Shown here piece after piece: positions 51,957 through 61,643 of a stretch of DNA of 64,000 bases. The position numbers and the translations under genes are program-made. Every line of letters starts with the position of its first letter. Within the stretch, counting starts at the first letter, position 1. The notes beneath the pieces are model-generated. The model saw only the letters and a list, made by a program, of their open reading frames with translations, was not told where the DNA came from and did not search any database. Origin of the DNA: Phymatolithon calcareum (taxonomy: Eukaryota; Rhodophyta; Florideophyceae; Hapalidiales); assembly GCA_977006965.1 (NCBI GenBank), contig OZ345365.1, positions 2,542,001 through 2,606,000 on the forward strand, written 5' to 3'.

Positions 51957-53119
51957 TGTGCCTTTACAACATATTCATGGATACGTTTTCCGAAGCCGCT
52001 GGAAAAGTAACAGGAACTGTCTCAGAGCACCCAGTGCAGTTGTTTGCGGACGACGTGCTCCTGCAAGCCAAGAATTCGAAAGGGTTAAAATGCTTTTGGA
52101 CATAGCCACGGAGTGGAAAGACGAAAACTCTATGACATGGAACATAACACCAGGAAATAACGAGGTTCTGAAGTACAACGGGCTACCTAAGCGAAAATTT
52201 ATGATTGCTGGAAAACAGCTACACCAAGCGTGGAGACTCTCCGATCTGAGCATTAGCATGAAAAACACTGAAGTTACCGACGATACAGGAATTTCAAGAT
52301 ACCGAATGCTGTCGGATGCATCCACCAGCTCAGGCAGATTGGCGTCAATGTCCGTGGATTCCACCCTGAAATATGTATCAAAATTTTTTAGTCGTTGATT
52401 CTACCCAAGTGGGAGTATGCAATTCACCTGACCCTAATGACCAAGCGGCTACTGTCGGCAATTGAGGCAGCAGAAGGTCTCTTCTAGAGGTATGTCTTCG
52501 GAAAATATGCCGAGCATAGAAAAAGGTGAATGAGAGTGCTATGTCGGCTGGATAGTCCGGAGTTGAGGCGAACTCATCAAGCGGAAAGGTTCGCGTTAAG
52601 CTTGTTAGAATACCAAGGAAGACAGGAGGATATGGCAGAAGTATCGAGGATATTGACTTTCTCAGAAAAGAGGAGCACCTCAGCAAAGCTTTGAAACAGG
52701 CAGAAGAAGGAAGAGTATCAAAGAAGCGGCGATTAGAAGAGACAATCCAAGTGTGGAAGAAGTGCGAAGAGGATCGCACATTGAAAATCCCGATACGCAA
52801 GCCAAAAATGTTGCTGGGAGTGTTACACATAAGGGATAGACAGCAACGGGAAGCTGCTCTGGTGTCGGCGAACTCTGGCGTTGAGGGCTTCAAAAATAAA
52901 ATCCTACAATTTCCCCCCATGTGGGATAGAACGACGCGGTTAAGATGCCTAAGACTGATTTTTAACAGAGCACCGCTATGGAGAAAATCAATTCTAGGAG
53001 AGTACTTCGGGCCCAGTGCTGAGATTGAGCTCATGGCCATTCAACGCATACTTGGGTCTAAGATGATGGAAAAGAGACTGAATATGAATGCAGAAGACTC
53101 ACTCGGGCTCTCATATTGA
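51957..53119 (+). pseudogene. LINE-B ORF2, RT catalytic box to C-terminus
   Basis: LFADDVLLQAKNSKG (RT catalytic Asp pair), LKYNGLPKRKFMIAGKQLHQ, SMKNTEVTDDTGIS, then, after shifts, AIEAAEGLF (with TAG for Tyr), RVLCRLDSPELRRTHQAERF, QAEEGRVSKKRRLEETIQVW and RLRCLRLIFNRAPLWRKSIL. This is the best contin­uous view of the family. The 79-bp insert at 52840 lies between HIRDR and the RLRC block. Confidence 0.75.
52840..52918 (-). mobile_element. 79-bp miniature relative of the 11-bp-duplication elements
   Basis: ATAAGGGATAG (52829-52839) and ATGTGGGATAG (52919-52929) flank it. Its right end CTACAATTTCCCCCC and the GCGTTGAGGGCTT block match the GGGGG end of the elements at 39560-39633 and 42707-42790. 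The LINE-B relative at about 35720 is uninterrupted. Confidence 0.7.
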
Positions 53120-53253
53120 GGAAAAGTCGAATCAATGCGATGATAGGACGCTAGAATGAGTTACGTCGAAGTAAATGAGAAGCTGCCCTGTTGCTCAAAA
53201 ATGAGGTCTTAGGTGCTTTTAAAATAAAATCAAAATACATCCCCCTGAATGCC

Positions 53254-53549
53254 AAGATGAGCGTGGCGTTGCTTGTGAGACGCGGTGCTGACGGATCAAG
53301 GTCGGGTTATACAGCTGATAAAGCAGGCAACCTCTCAGTGTAGAGCTTGCAAGAGCTTGGATCATAAGGCCCATGAGCCTTCAAACATTGCAGTATGCTG
53401 TACAGTGCTGTAAAGGCTGTTGACTAAAAATTACCAACGCGCTAAACTACTCAGACTGCTTAAACGCCGACTTCCATCCGCCCTTGTTTCGTGGAGCTAC
53501 TTACTGCATTATTTTGTCCTCTACACCCACGGATGATCGAAACAACGGA
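53254..53549 (+). repeat. end of Sel1 copy 3 and its conserved 3-prime flank
   Basis: MSVALLVRRGADGSRSGY then the same flank as 7506-7760 and 39786-40015 (CTCTCAGTGTAGAGCTTG, CTCAGACTGCTTAAA). Cut by LINE-A after GAAACAACGGA (53539-53549). Confidence 0.65.
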
Positions 53550-54722
53550 GGTCGCACGGGTTCCGCTTCCACGCAGTGCGGCTGGACTATGAGATTCAAT
53601 AAGAACCTCATGGACAAAATGGAACTCACATCGGAACTTTGTTCGGAAACGAGTCTCGGTGAACTGGGATGAAGGCTGGTACACCGCGACGCTGAAGAAA
53701 TTCGACGTATTGCTCCACCAAGACAGCCCGGCGGTGGCGAAGTTTCGACTCGACACGGGAAACCACCGGATATTCTCCTTTTCTACGACGACGGTGACAA
53801 ACATGCGTATGCCTCCACTCCAACCGTTTCCAAACAGCATGCGGTTCTTTGTGATGAGGATGGCGATATGCTAGACATGTATAGAACCATACCTGCTAAT
53901 GTCGGCGGCGCAGGGATTTTGCTGATGAACGGAAACGAAATGGTGAAGGAATTGGCGCTGACGGCAGGAGCTGTTGGATCTTCATATGACGCCGAGGTCT
54001 TTGCCGCTGCCCATGCGTTCCAAGAAGTGTTGAAGATCCCATTTGCACCTGGAAGCACTATACGGTGGTTCACTGACAGTAGGAGCGCTATCGATGCTAT
54101 TGACGGTGAACCAAGGGGATATGGGGAGATGGTACGGAAACTTTGGGGCCTTATGGAGCAGCTGATGTCCAAGGCATTTGGATTCCTAGTCACTGTGGAA
54201 TTCCAAGAAATGATGCTGCCGACGAATTAGCTCGAAAGGGTATCTACGAATCTAACCTTCTGGACCACCAGAAAGTTCCTCTGACACTTGAAGCAGCAAG
54301 ATCCATCATCAGGCCGCCTTCCAAATTCGATCCAGTCGTCGTTCCAACCCTTACAGAAGACCTTCCCATATCGCATAGACGAGCAGAGGTGATGCTGCAC
54401 CAGCTGATTGGAGACTGCACCCCAGTGGTTGCCACTTTTCACCACGGATGCAATATGGAAGTAATTCCGTACGATCCAGTGTGCAAGGCCTGTAATTCTG
54501 GTTCCAAGGAAACTACCGAACACCTAATCCTACGATGTGGTGGACGTTCCGCCTCACGACGAAAATATATTGGCCGAGTGGGAAAAAAGACTGTAGAAGA
54601 GGTATGCCGTGAGAGACCCCTAGCCGTACTCAAATTTCTGAACAATGAGATGCTGTTGCAAAACAGCTCTAGACGCTTACCATAAGTGTGAGCAATCTTT
54701 CCGCAATAAAGAAAGAAAGAAA
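53550..54722 (+). mobile_element. LINE-A, 5-prime truncated, best copy of the 3-prime half
   Basis: GAAACAACGGA flanks it at 53539-53549 and 54723-54733; the paralogous site at 40019-40040 is empty. It ends AATAAA then (GAAA)n. Content is the Tudor-like module, RNase H and the Cys/His C-terminus. Confidence 0.9.
53600..54685 (+). pseudogene. LINE-A ORF2: Tudor-like module, RNase H core and zinc-binding end
   Basis: Readings in order: SRLVNWDEGWYTATLKKFD (53640-53710), RHGKPPDILLFYDDGDKHAY (other frame, to about 53810), VLCDEDGDMLDMYRTIPANV, GGAGILLMNGNEMVKELAL (RNase H strand 2), YDAEVFAAAHAFQ (Glu), TIRWFTDSRSAIDAI (Asp), then, after a frameshift near 54155, GIWIPSHCGIPRNDAADELA (final His/Asp). 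The end PVCKACNSGSKETTEHLILR-C is a Cys-Cys-His-Cys cluster as in many LINE ORF2 ends. The natural stop is TAA at 54683. The WDEGWY...YDDGD pattern is that of Tudor/agenet chromatin readers. Confidence 0.8.
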
Positions 54723-54733
54723 GAAACAACGGA

Positions 54734-56060
54734 ATTCTCGTGAACAGGGGGGGTTCTGCAATGATAGCCCTTATCCTGAGGTCTCTGGGGAACGCCCTAT
54801 GAGCTAAAGCGGAACAAAGCTGAGGCCCAGGGCATGCAACCAGGCAGGTTGTACGACTTTTCAAAATATTGCCCACTCGAAACATTGTAAATCTCGCCAA
54901 TCATGATTCTACGGAGCTCATAGTGTGAACTCACCCCATGCGTTTCGGGACATGCAAGGACTGGATTGGATTTCTGTTCAATTAAAGCTCCATTTGTCAA
55001 TTATCATTGCACCTGCGAGACTTTCGTTGCGCTACAATTCTTCGCTTACGTTCTCATTTAAGACGAGAAATACAAGGATTGTAGAATATGGCATGCCACT
55101 GAATAGGAATGCTTCCCCACTTCCAGATCTCTGATAAGATCAGGAGTTGGTTGAGAACGATTTCAAGTGCGATGTACACAAGAACTGCAATTTTAAAATC
55201 ATTATTCTCAACCAATGCGGCAGCTACAGCTGATAACTTCAGAACCTTCAGGATGAGAGAGACGACCACATGGAAAGGCTGACGAGACGGGCAAGTATGC
55301 ACCCAGAAAACATTACGCGGGAAGTGCAAAGCCGCACGGAGAATGTTTTCGATATAATCTGCCACTATCTCTCGCAGTCATTCTCGAAGAAGAAGAAGAG
55401 AGGTAGATTTTTATTCAAAAGTTACAAACGCATCTGCGGAAGCTTGGGGCAACTTTTCCAGGGCCAAGAGGCTGCCATTCTGGAAGCGAAAGCCGAGTAG
55501 TTCCTCATGCAGAGGCAACATTTCCTTAAGGTTTAGAGGTTTTTCAGACTCACTGCAAACATTGCTCTGCTTTCCATGAACCGTTTCAACAGCAAGCGAT
55601 GTCAGAACGTTTGACAGTACCCTTAGATCTGCCTTCCTCAAATTTGCCTTCCTCAAATTTGCCACAGCCTGTCCATCACACACCGCGCGCATACCGCCTA
55701 TAACGGCACACGACCCCGCAAGACAACCACCGCTGATTTTGCGCACATCGACCTCGCGCGCCGGCCGCTAGAGCTGTTGGAATCCTAGAAGCTCCTCGCG
55801 CGCCCAGGGCCACGACCGGCGGCACCGAGATGCGACCTGAGATGGTCACGGCCGTGCCGTGCGTCGTACGGATGTGCTCGACGCTTCCTGCCGGCGAGTG
55901 ACGCTGCGCGGCGAACGGACGAAACCGTGCGCAAAGGTGCAAGGCTTGCGCGCGGCGAGCGGCAGGGCACAGCTTTCGAACTACTGCAGCTGAAACAAGG
56001 TCCGGCGCAGGAAACCTCGATCTTCGCATGTGTCTTAAGTGCGTGCAGTCGCGTTCTCAT
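54734..56060 (-). CDS. hypothetical protein, module copy D
   Basis: Counterpart of 40400-41335. Minus frames 56029-55676 (RPFAAQRHSPAGSVEHIRTT, ISGRISVPPVVALG, VVCRYRRYARGV), 55746-55411 (VANLRKANLRKADLRVLSNV, then LLGFRFQNG) and 55365-55054 (ADYIENILRAALHFPRNVFW, LVYIALEIVLNQLLILSEI). The last part is hydrophobic. A short tandem duplication (NLRKANLRKADLR) and a roughly 100-bp insert at 55390-55490 distinguish it from copy C. 54734-55050 itself is non-coding module flank. Unknown function; probably decaying. Confidence 0.35.
55385..55495 (-). mobile_element. short dispersed insert with intron-like end (copy 3, inverted)
   Basis: Flanked by CATTCTCGAAG and CATTCTGGAAG (11 bp, one mismatch). 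Copy C (40660-40675) lacks it. On the minus strand it reads CCTCTTGGCC...GTTGCCCCAAGC, CAGATGCGTTTGTAACTTTT and ends in CTCTTCTTCTTCTTCGAG, the same 3-prime part as the inserts in Sel1 copies 1 and 3. Confidence 0.55.
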
Positions 56061-56272
56061 AGGTGGATGTATAGGACGCGCCTGATCGGAGGCGGTGGCG
56101 CGTACGGCAGCGATCTACTCAAGCAGCTGCTTCGTGTCCACAACTTTGCGGGTCAAGGCGCGACGCTCAGAAGTACAATGTTCATTAAGGGAGATTCAGC
56201 GGTGAACTTTTGAGCTGGCGGTGCGCTTATTTGTTGTCCACCCAGGCACCTACATTTTGTAGGCGTTTGTCT

Positions 56273-56578
56273 ATGACAATAGAGTTCTTTGGCAGCGCGG
56301 TGCTTGTCCGCGAGGTTCCTGCAAGTGACCGCACTGTGTCCGTGACCTCTAGTAAGGAGAAGGGCAACATAACCGTCTCTGGATTCGTCGGACGCTGTGA
56401 AAGCATGTTTGCCAAAAGTTACGGTGTTTGGTTTCGAGTAAACCGCAGTCGTTTCAAAGAATCTCATGGCAGTGAGTCCTTAAGCATCCACCCCTATCAC
56501 ACATTACATTTCGAGGATTTTAGTGCGACAACTGTGGTTGCAGATCTCGCCCTGTTTGCTGATGATCAACTAAACTAA
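56273..56578 (+). CDS. small protein with MTIEFFGSAVLVRE start, copy D
   Basis: From ATG at 56273, 101 codons: MTIEFFGSAVLVREVPASDR, then RTVSVTSSKEKGNITVSGFV and a C-terminus ADLALFADDQLN, stop TAA at 56576. The alternating hydrophobic pattern suggests beta strands. The paralogue at 41467 has the same start and end but a frameshift. It is not RT sequence despite the chance FADD at its end, which lies outside any RT context. LINE-A sequence follows immediately. Function unknown. Confidence 0.45.
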   Translation: MTIEFFGSAVLVREVPASDRTVSVTSSKEKGNITVSGFVGRCESMFAKSYGVWFRVNRSRFKESHGSESLSIHPYHTLHFEDFSATTVVADLALFADDQLN

Positions 56579-56953
56579 GGAGTAAGCAGTGAAGTAGTGA
56601 AGCGGTGAAGTAGTTCACACCCGTTGAACATGTATATACCGAATTTGAGCATAATGTCGAACTTTATGATCCCACGCAAAAAGGACTCGGATATTCTCCT
56701 TGCATATGACGACGGGGACAAACATGCGTATATCTCTAGTCCTAAATCCGCGCAGCAGATAGTGGTTTTCTGCGATGGGGATGGAGATATCCTCAGAACC
56801 ATCCCTAGCAATGTTGACGACACAGGGAAGTTACTGGCAAGCAGTAATGAGACTGTGCTGAAATTTCGGCTATCTACAGAGGGGATTCTCGACACCGAGT
56901 ATCATAATGCGGATGGACAAACTTATCATTGTCGATGGAGTGAGCTATCATAG
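56579..56953 (+). pseudogene. LINE-A fragment, copy D
   Basis: Frame 56624-56953 reads SDILLAYDDGDKHAYISSPK, VVFCDGDGDILRTIPSNVDD and SSNETVLKFRLS, parallel to 42336-42605. It therefore covers the second half of the Tudor-like module and the lead into RNase H, then stops. Confidence 0.65.
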
Positions 56954-57205
56954 GTCATCATAACGGCGAGGTCAGATTGGATGTGCGAGAAAGAGCGCGA
57001 AAACGAATCTCACAAAATCCATTCCTAACCTTTGCGCGTCTTCCCAAGCTATGGGCAGGCGGTTCTGCCCCAAATGTTTCCCGCGAAAAAGACGAATCGA
57101 AAGATCACAGAGTACTCTATCCGACTATGAATCCGAATTTTACTCTCGGCGATATGAACTCGCCCGGAAACAGGTTACGGATTCATCAGTTGCGGAAACA
57201 AAGTA

Positions 57206-59201
57206 TTGCTGCGCATGAGCACTGAAATGAAAAATGTGCACACAGATTCAGAAGTATTTCTCTGTTTTGTTTGTGGAAAAAACCAAAAAATGCTCGGCCA
57301 GTTGCACTTCATCATCGAGAGTTGCTTGATCGCGTCGCAGAGGGAACTGTTATTCGTGATATCAGAGGTTCTTCCAACTATCTACCATCCGTACGCCAGA
57401 TCAAGAATCCAAACACTGACTGGTCATTTGCGGTACTTGGCGCCCAGCAGCTCTCAAAAAGGGAGAACATTGTTGAAAGTGTTTGTCGCGGACCGATCGG
57501 GTCTTGCCAATAGTCGCGCCAATAACGCAGCGGATTCTAGTGATCGTCAAGGGGAAAACCCCAGGAGGGTTCCACCCTCACAAGCGCAAAACGTCATGGT
57601 GTCAGAAGGTGGTATGGGGGCCACGGATGACCATGGAGGTCGAGATCTTCCATGGGTGACACAAGAGAATCGCAGATCGAGACGTCGGGCGAGTCGAAAC
57701 TCGACGGCGGAGATTGAAAATAATCAAAAGAATAACCAAAATTTGAGTTATAGGAAATCTCAAGAGCGGACCGCCGGTCCGCAAACACGAGCTCTTGCTA
57801 CCGGCAAAAAGAAAGGAGCAGGAGCTAAGGCAGGGGAAGCTGAAGATATCTGGGATGCTCCACGAAACGGAAATCAGCCAGCCACCGTGAAAGACTATCC
57901 AACTCGGCAAATGTTTCCCTCGATTAGGACCATGGTCCCTTGCTTTGGGTGCGAACAGAGAGGAACATTGATCATGACGGGAGGGTACGGCACAGTTCTT
58001 CTGATGCTTAAATGCGGCAAATGCCCTTCGAGGAAGAACGGAAAAGTCGTTTCGTCGTTTGTTGACGAGATAGCCTCATCCATTCAAGGGGGCGCAAACA
58101 GCGCCAGCACGAGAAGAATCGCCGAGATCCCAAGAGAGACCGCAGGATCCCAGCTATAGGCTACCGTAATGGAGTCATTGAGGCCACAGACAAATTCTAG
58201 AGATTACGTCTCTCTTTCAAAGAGGTTGGAAGAGTTTGAAAGGAAACACATGGACACCGTAAATCGGGTGACCATACTCGAAGCAGAAGTGGCTACTTTC
58301 AGAGAAGAAAACAGGAGTTTGAAGGAACGCAGTCAGCCAGAGATGACAGCCGATGCGAATGCGGGACCGACTCGGCACAACCCGTCTGAAGAAGAATTTC
58401 CCAGTTTAACGGACGCCACAGAGCAGGCTATTGCAAGGCCGTCGTACCTGAAGGCTGCACGACGAGCAGAGAGCAATCCGAAGGTCTCCGATTAAGATAG
58501 ACCGAAATTCTTCGCATTCACGGAACGAATGGGGCCAATGATAAGAGCCCACAAGAACCCGTTGGTGGAACCTCTGTACTTTAAGAACCTCCCGAAAACA
58601 GACCGGGCATACATTGAGGAAGCTGTAAGGGACCTGCTTGCAAACAGGCGTCTCTTGCACGTCTACTTCATTGGAAACTCAGTAATGGATCTCCTGGTTG
58701 AGAAAGTGGACTCAACGCACATCATCAGTCTCTGTCGCTCAGGGAACATGATTCACATTCCACGGTTCAGCGCATTTGAGAACGCGCTGAGCACACGCAA
58801 CACAGTAAACGCTCTCGAAGCCCAGAAAAGAAATATGGGGAAGGTAAGGGGAAGATCGAGGTACTGTGCGGGAAAAGGCGGACAATACTGTTGCGCGAGA
58901 TAGGTACCAAGGAATGGCGAAAGCTGCCAACAGATGATTCTTCGACCTTTTTGTGGAGAGCGCAGTGACCGCAGAGAGGCGAAACCTGGTGGCACCAGAG
59001 TTTCGTCCGGAACAGTGCAATGCGATACGGAACACAGATACTACTGACAGAGAGACGGATGATGTCCCACTTCTCTTACAAACAGAAGTTAATCTAGGAG
59101 AAGCTGAAATCGCCACCCCAGAAGTGGCCGAATTAGCTGCGCAAGGAGCAACAGCAGGGAATGAGAGCAACATACTGCATATTTATTGGGACTCGTTGTG
59201 A
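57206..59201 (+). pseudogene. LINE-C ORF1 (nucleic-acid-binding protein)
   Basis: Open sequence in one frame from 57206 (no ATG until 57215) past 58900, broken by TAG at 58157 and TAA at 58493, then a frameshift near 58860. Features: basic, disordered region (ENRRSRRRASRNS); a zinc-ribbon-like PCFGCEQRG...LKCGKCPSRKNG at about 57940-58040; a coiled coil SKRLEEFERKHMDTVNRVTI, LEAEVATFREENRSLKERSQ (58215-58335); then PLYFKNLPKTDRAYIEEAVR and a C-terminal half to TGA at 59199. ORF1 before an EN-containing ORF2 is the usual LINE layout. The protein would coat retrotransposon RNA. Confidence 0.6.
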
Positions 59202-59212
59202 AAGTGCAATTT

Positions 59213-60468
59213 CTACTGCAATAACTCTCGCGCTACCAATTGCTACTGAAATAACTCTTGCGCTACCAATTGATACTGAAAATGGACTCCATCTGACGAA
59301 TGTGAGTCTCCGTATCGAACGACGTTGCATGTGCGCTTTCGATTTCACCGTCTTCGTCTAGCTTGTCGATTGGAGAGATTGAAAGAAGTGGCATGGCTAG
59401 TTCTTCGCGCCATGATTCCAACCCACCTTCTAGGCATTTCACTTTCTTCATGAACACCGCAAAGATTCCCAGAAAATGAGACCCATTGTTGGTCCATGCA
59501 TCGTGCATGACGGCACCTCGCCTGTCCTTAAAATCGTTTCTCAGGCCCGACTCAACCACTTCTACCAACTTGAACACCGTTTCGACGAACTCTTTGGTAG
59601 AATTGCCCACACCAAACTTGCTGAAGTCTCGGAAGCGCGAATTTTCGATATAAGTGATAGGGATAGATAGTGAGAGAATGACGTCAATGTATTGGTACAT
59701 AGCACGCTCGCGATCCGTGCTTGACAGGGTTGTTTCAAAGTAGGACGAAATTCGACCATCTCCTCCGTCTTCAACTTCGAGAGTTGAACGTACGCGATAC
59801 AATTCCATCAACTTTGTCTCTTCGCCACCCGCAACGCAAGAGACCAGGTGCGACTACGAGTTAGTCCATCCAGTTCCTTTCTCAAATGAGATAACATGCG
59901 GAATGTTTTTGCAGAGGTATTTTCAGGGACACGCATAAACCCAGCAAGTCACTTTGCGAGCGTTCCCCATTCGCGAAGTAATGGTCTTGACAGTATCACG
60001 CTCTTGCGTCATGACCGCTTTAGCGACATGCTCTCGCTTCGGTCGGACGGAAATCGTCAATTCGAGGGTGTAACCACGGAAAGAGGGGTGCAAAAGATGG
60101 GGGAGAGTCGAGTGTAGTAGGCTTAATTCAGAGTGTAAACAAAAGAGTAGAAACGGAGTGGGGACAGCACATCGATAAAAATAGAAGAGCGAGAGTGTCT
60201 CCATGCGTGGTACGTGCTCGTCCGCAGGATACTTCTGCAATGCGTACCCAGAACATATGCCTCTCTCTTTGACGATATCCCAAACTAAAGTATCGCATCG
60301 CCCATAAAAGACGCTTCCGACCACAGCAAGTGGAGTCGCATGAAGCCTTCTAGAGGTGCTAGCCCCTTAGGGGAATCAAGCAATCATCATCATCATCATC
60401 ATGCGTGGTACGTTCGTCACCAGATCTTATTCACATCTGCTGGCCAATACGTATTGCAATTGGAAAGC
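59213..60468. mobile_element. composite insertion between LINE-C ORF1 and ORF2
   Basis: AAAGTGCAATTT occurs at 59201-59212 and 60469-60480, enclosing 1256 bp. Contents: two and a half 30-bp tandem units (CTACTG.AATAACTC..GCGCTACCAATTG) at 59213-59280, a minus-strand hAT-like fragment, and a 3-prime hairpin end CTAGCCCCTTAGGGGAATCAAG followed by (ATC)n at 60350-60402. The flanking 12-bp repeat suggests a target duplication. Confidence 0.5.
59263..59811 (-). pseudogene. hAT-transposase-like fragment
   Basis: A 182-codon minus frame with FKLVEVVESGLRNDFKDRRG, AVMHDAWTNNGSHFLGIFAV and FMKK...PLLSISPIDKLDEDGEI. The DAWT..G.HFLGIFA pattern corresponds to the FDGWSEGDTQYVAIFAV block (catalytic Asp region) of the hAT protein at 62168. 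No zinc finger or C-terminus remains. Confidence 0.55.
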
Positions 60469-60496
60469 AAAGTGCAATTTACGGAAATAGCAGTAT

Positions 60497-61643
60497 ATGG
60501 CCGTAATTTTCAATAGCAGTATACTGCTCCCATTCCCTGGGCAGCAGAAGACTCGAACCACAATTCCGAAGTTCCAAATGATACGACATCAGACGCTCTT
60601 GCGGGTCCCCAAGAGGCAACCACCAAGAATGCTATTTAAGAAGAGGTGGCGTCTGGCAACCTTAAATGTTGGTGGCTCCCCGGAAACCCCAACTTTCCTA
60701 GAGAAAATGATGAGAAACCATGGAATAGACATGGTGGCAACAACAGAAACACATTTGAGACCAGAAGGGAAAACTCGGGCTGATTTTTTCTCCTTCAACG
60801 CAGTGAGCCCGCCTCTTCAGACAGGCCGAAACTCTGGAGGTGTCTCTCTTTTCTTCCGCAGCCTCTGTGGAAGCCGTCTGATCTTCGAGCACGCGAAAAC
60901 AATTTTCCAATCGATTATCGCGCAAGTGGGAGATACGAAAGTTGGAGCTGTCTATATATCGCCGGCAGCAACCATATCTGAAACTGACAAGTGCCTCATC
61001 ATGGTGAATACATATGCACGAGGCAAGGCAATTGTGTGCGGGGATTGGAACGCTCGCCATATCAGATGGGACCTACGCTCAAATAGGAGGGGCAACCAAG
61101 TTGTTCGTTGGGCAGCAGCTAAGAACTGGGATGTTAAAACCTGGACAGGCTTCAGTTTCCGCACAAAGCGCTATAAGAGCAACATCGACTTTTTCGTAAG
61201 CAAAGACATTACACCGACAGCGGTCAGTTCACCAAGAGATGTATAGACCGGTACCACGCACCACAGACCAGTAACAACCAGTTTCCCGACTCGGCAAGAG
61301 CATAGAAGGGTCCAAAAGCTTCGAATATCTGTGAAACTATGGAAGGATGACAGAATGCAAGAGCATGTTCGGGAAATATACGGAAAGACCATTCCAGGGA
61401 TCGTCGAGGATTTGAAACGGTGCAGTTCCCGAGAACAACTAGACCGAAAACAGGATATAAGTGTCAAAACGCTACGTGAACAGGATTCAGAGGAGCCTTG
61501 GCACCGATATGAGGAATGCCGTAAAGAGATACGGAAGTTGGTGAACAAAAGAGAGCGGCAGCAGTATCAAGAATACCTAGATGATGTCGAAGAAAAGGAT
61601 GGGTCCAAGGCGATTGAGCAAATCGCTAGAATGCAGAAGATGA
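60497..61643 (+). pseudogene. LINE-C ORF2, AP-like endonuclease domain
   Basis: From about 60640 the frame gives WRLATLNVGGSPETPTFLEK, MVATTETHLRPEG (catalytic Glu), GGVSLFF, GAVYISP, VCGDWNARHIRWDLRSNRRG (Asp/Asn), YKSNIDFFVSKDI and, beyond an in-frame TAG at 61244, TGTTHHRPVTTSF (final His). These are the exonuclease-endonuclease-phosphatase motifs that nick the target in LINE transposition. The linker to RT follows (LWKDDRMQEHVREIYG) and is interrupted at 61643 by the hAT element. The same frame resumes at 63865. Confidence 0.8.

Larger units (their letters stand above)
51957..53246 (+). mobile_element. LINE-B, 5-prime truncated copy in Sel1 copy 3
   Basis: GAATGCC flanks it at 51950-51956 and 53247-53253; copies 1 and 2 of the module show the empty site (7440, 39720). 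It starts within the RT domain (CLYNIFMDTFSEAAGK) and ends with GGTGCTTTTAAAATAAAATC and an A-rich tail. Confidence 0.8.

Noticed and set aside
56273-56578. FADD near the end of the small protein read as an RT active site
   Set aside because: The preceding 90 residues have no RT motifs and the same ending is kept in the paralogue without any RT neighbour; the match is chance.
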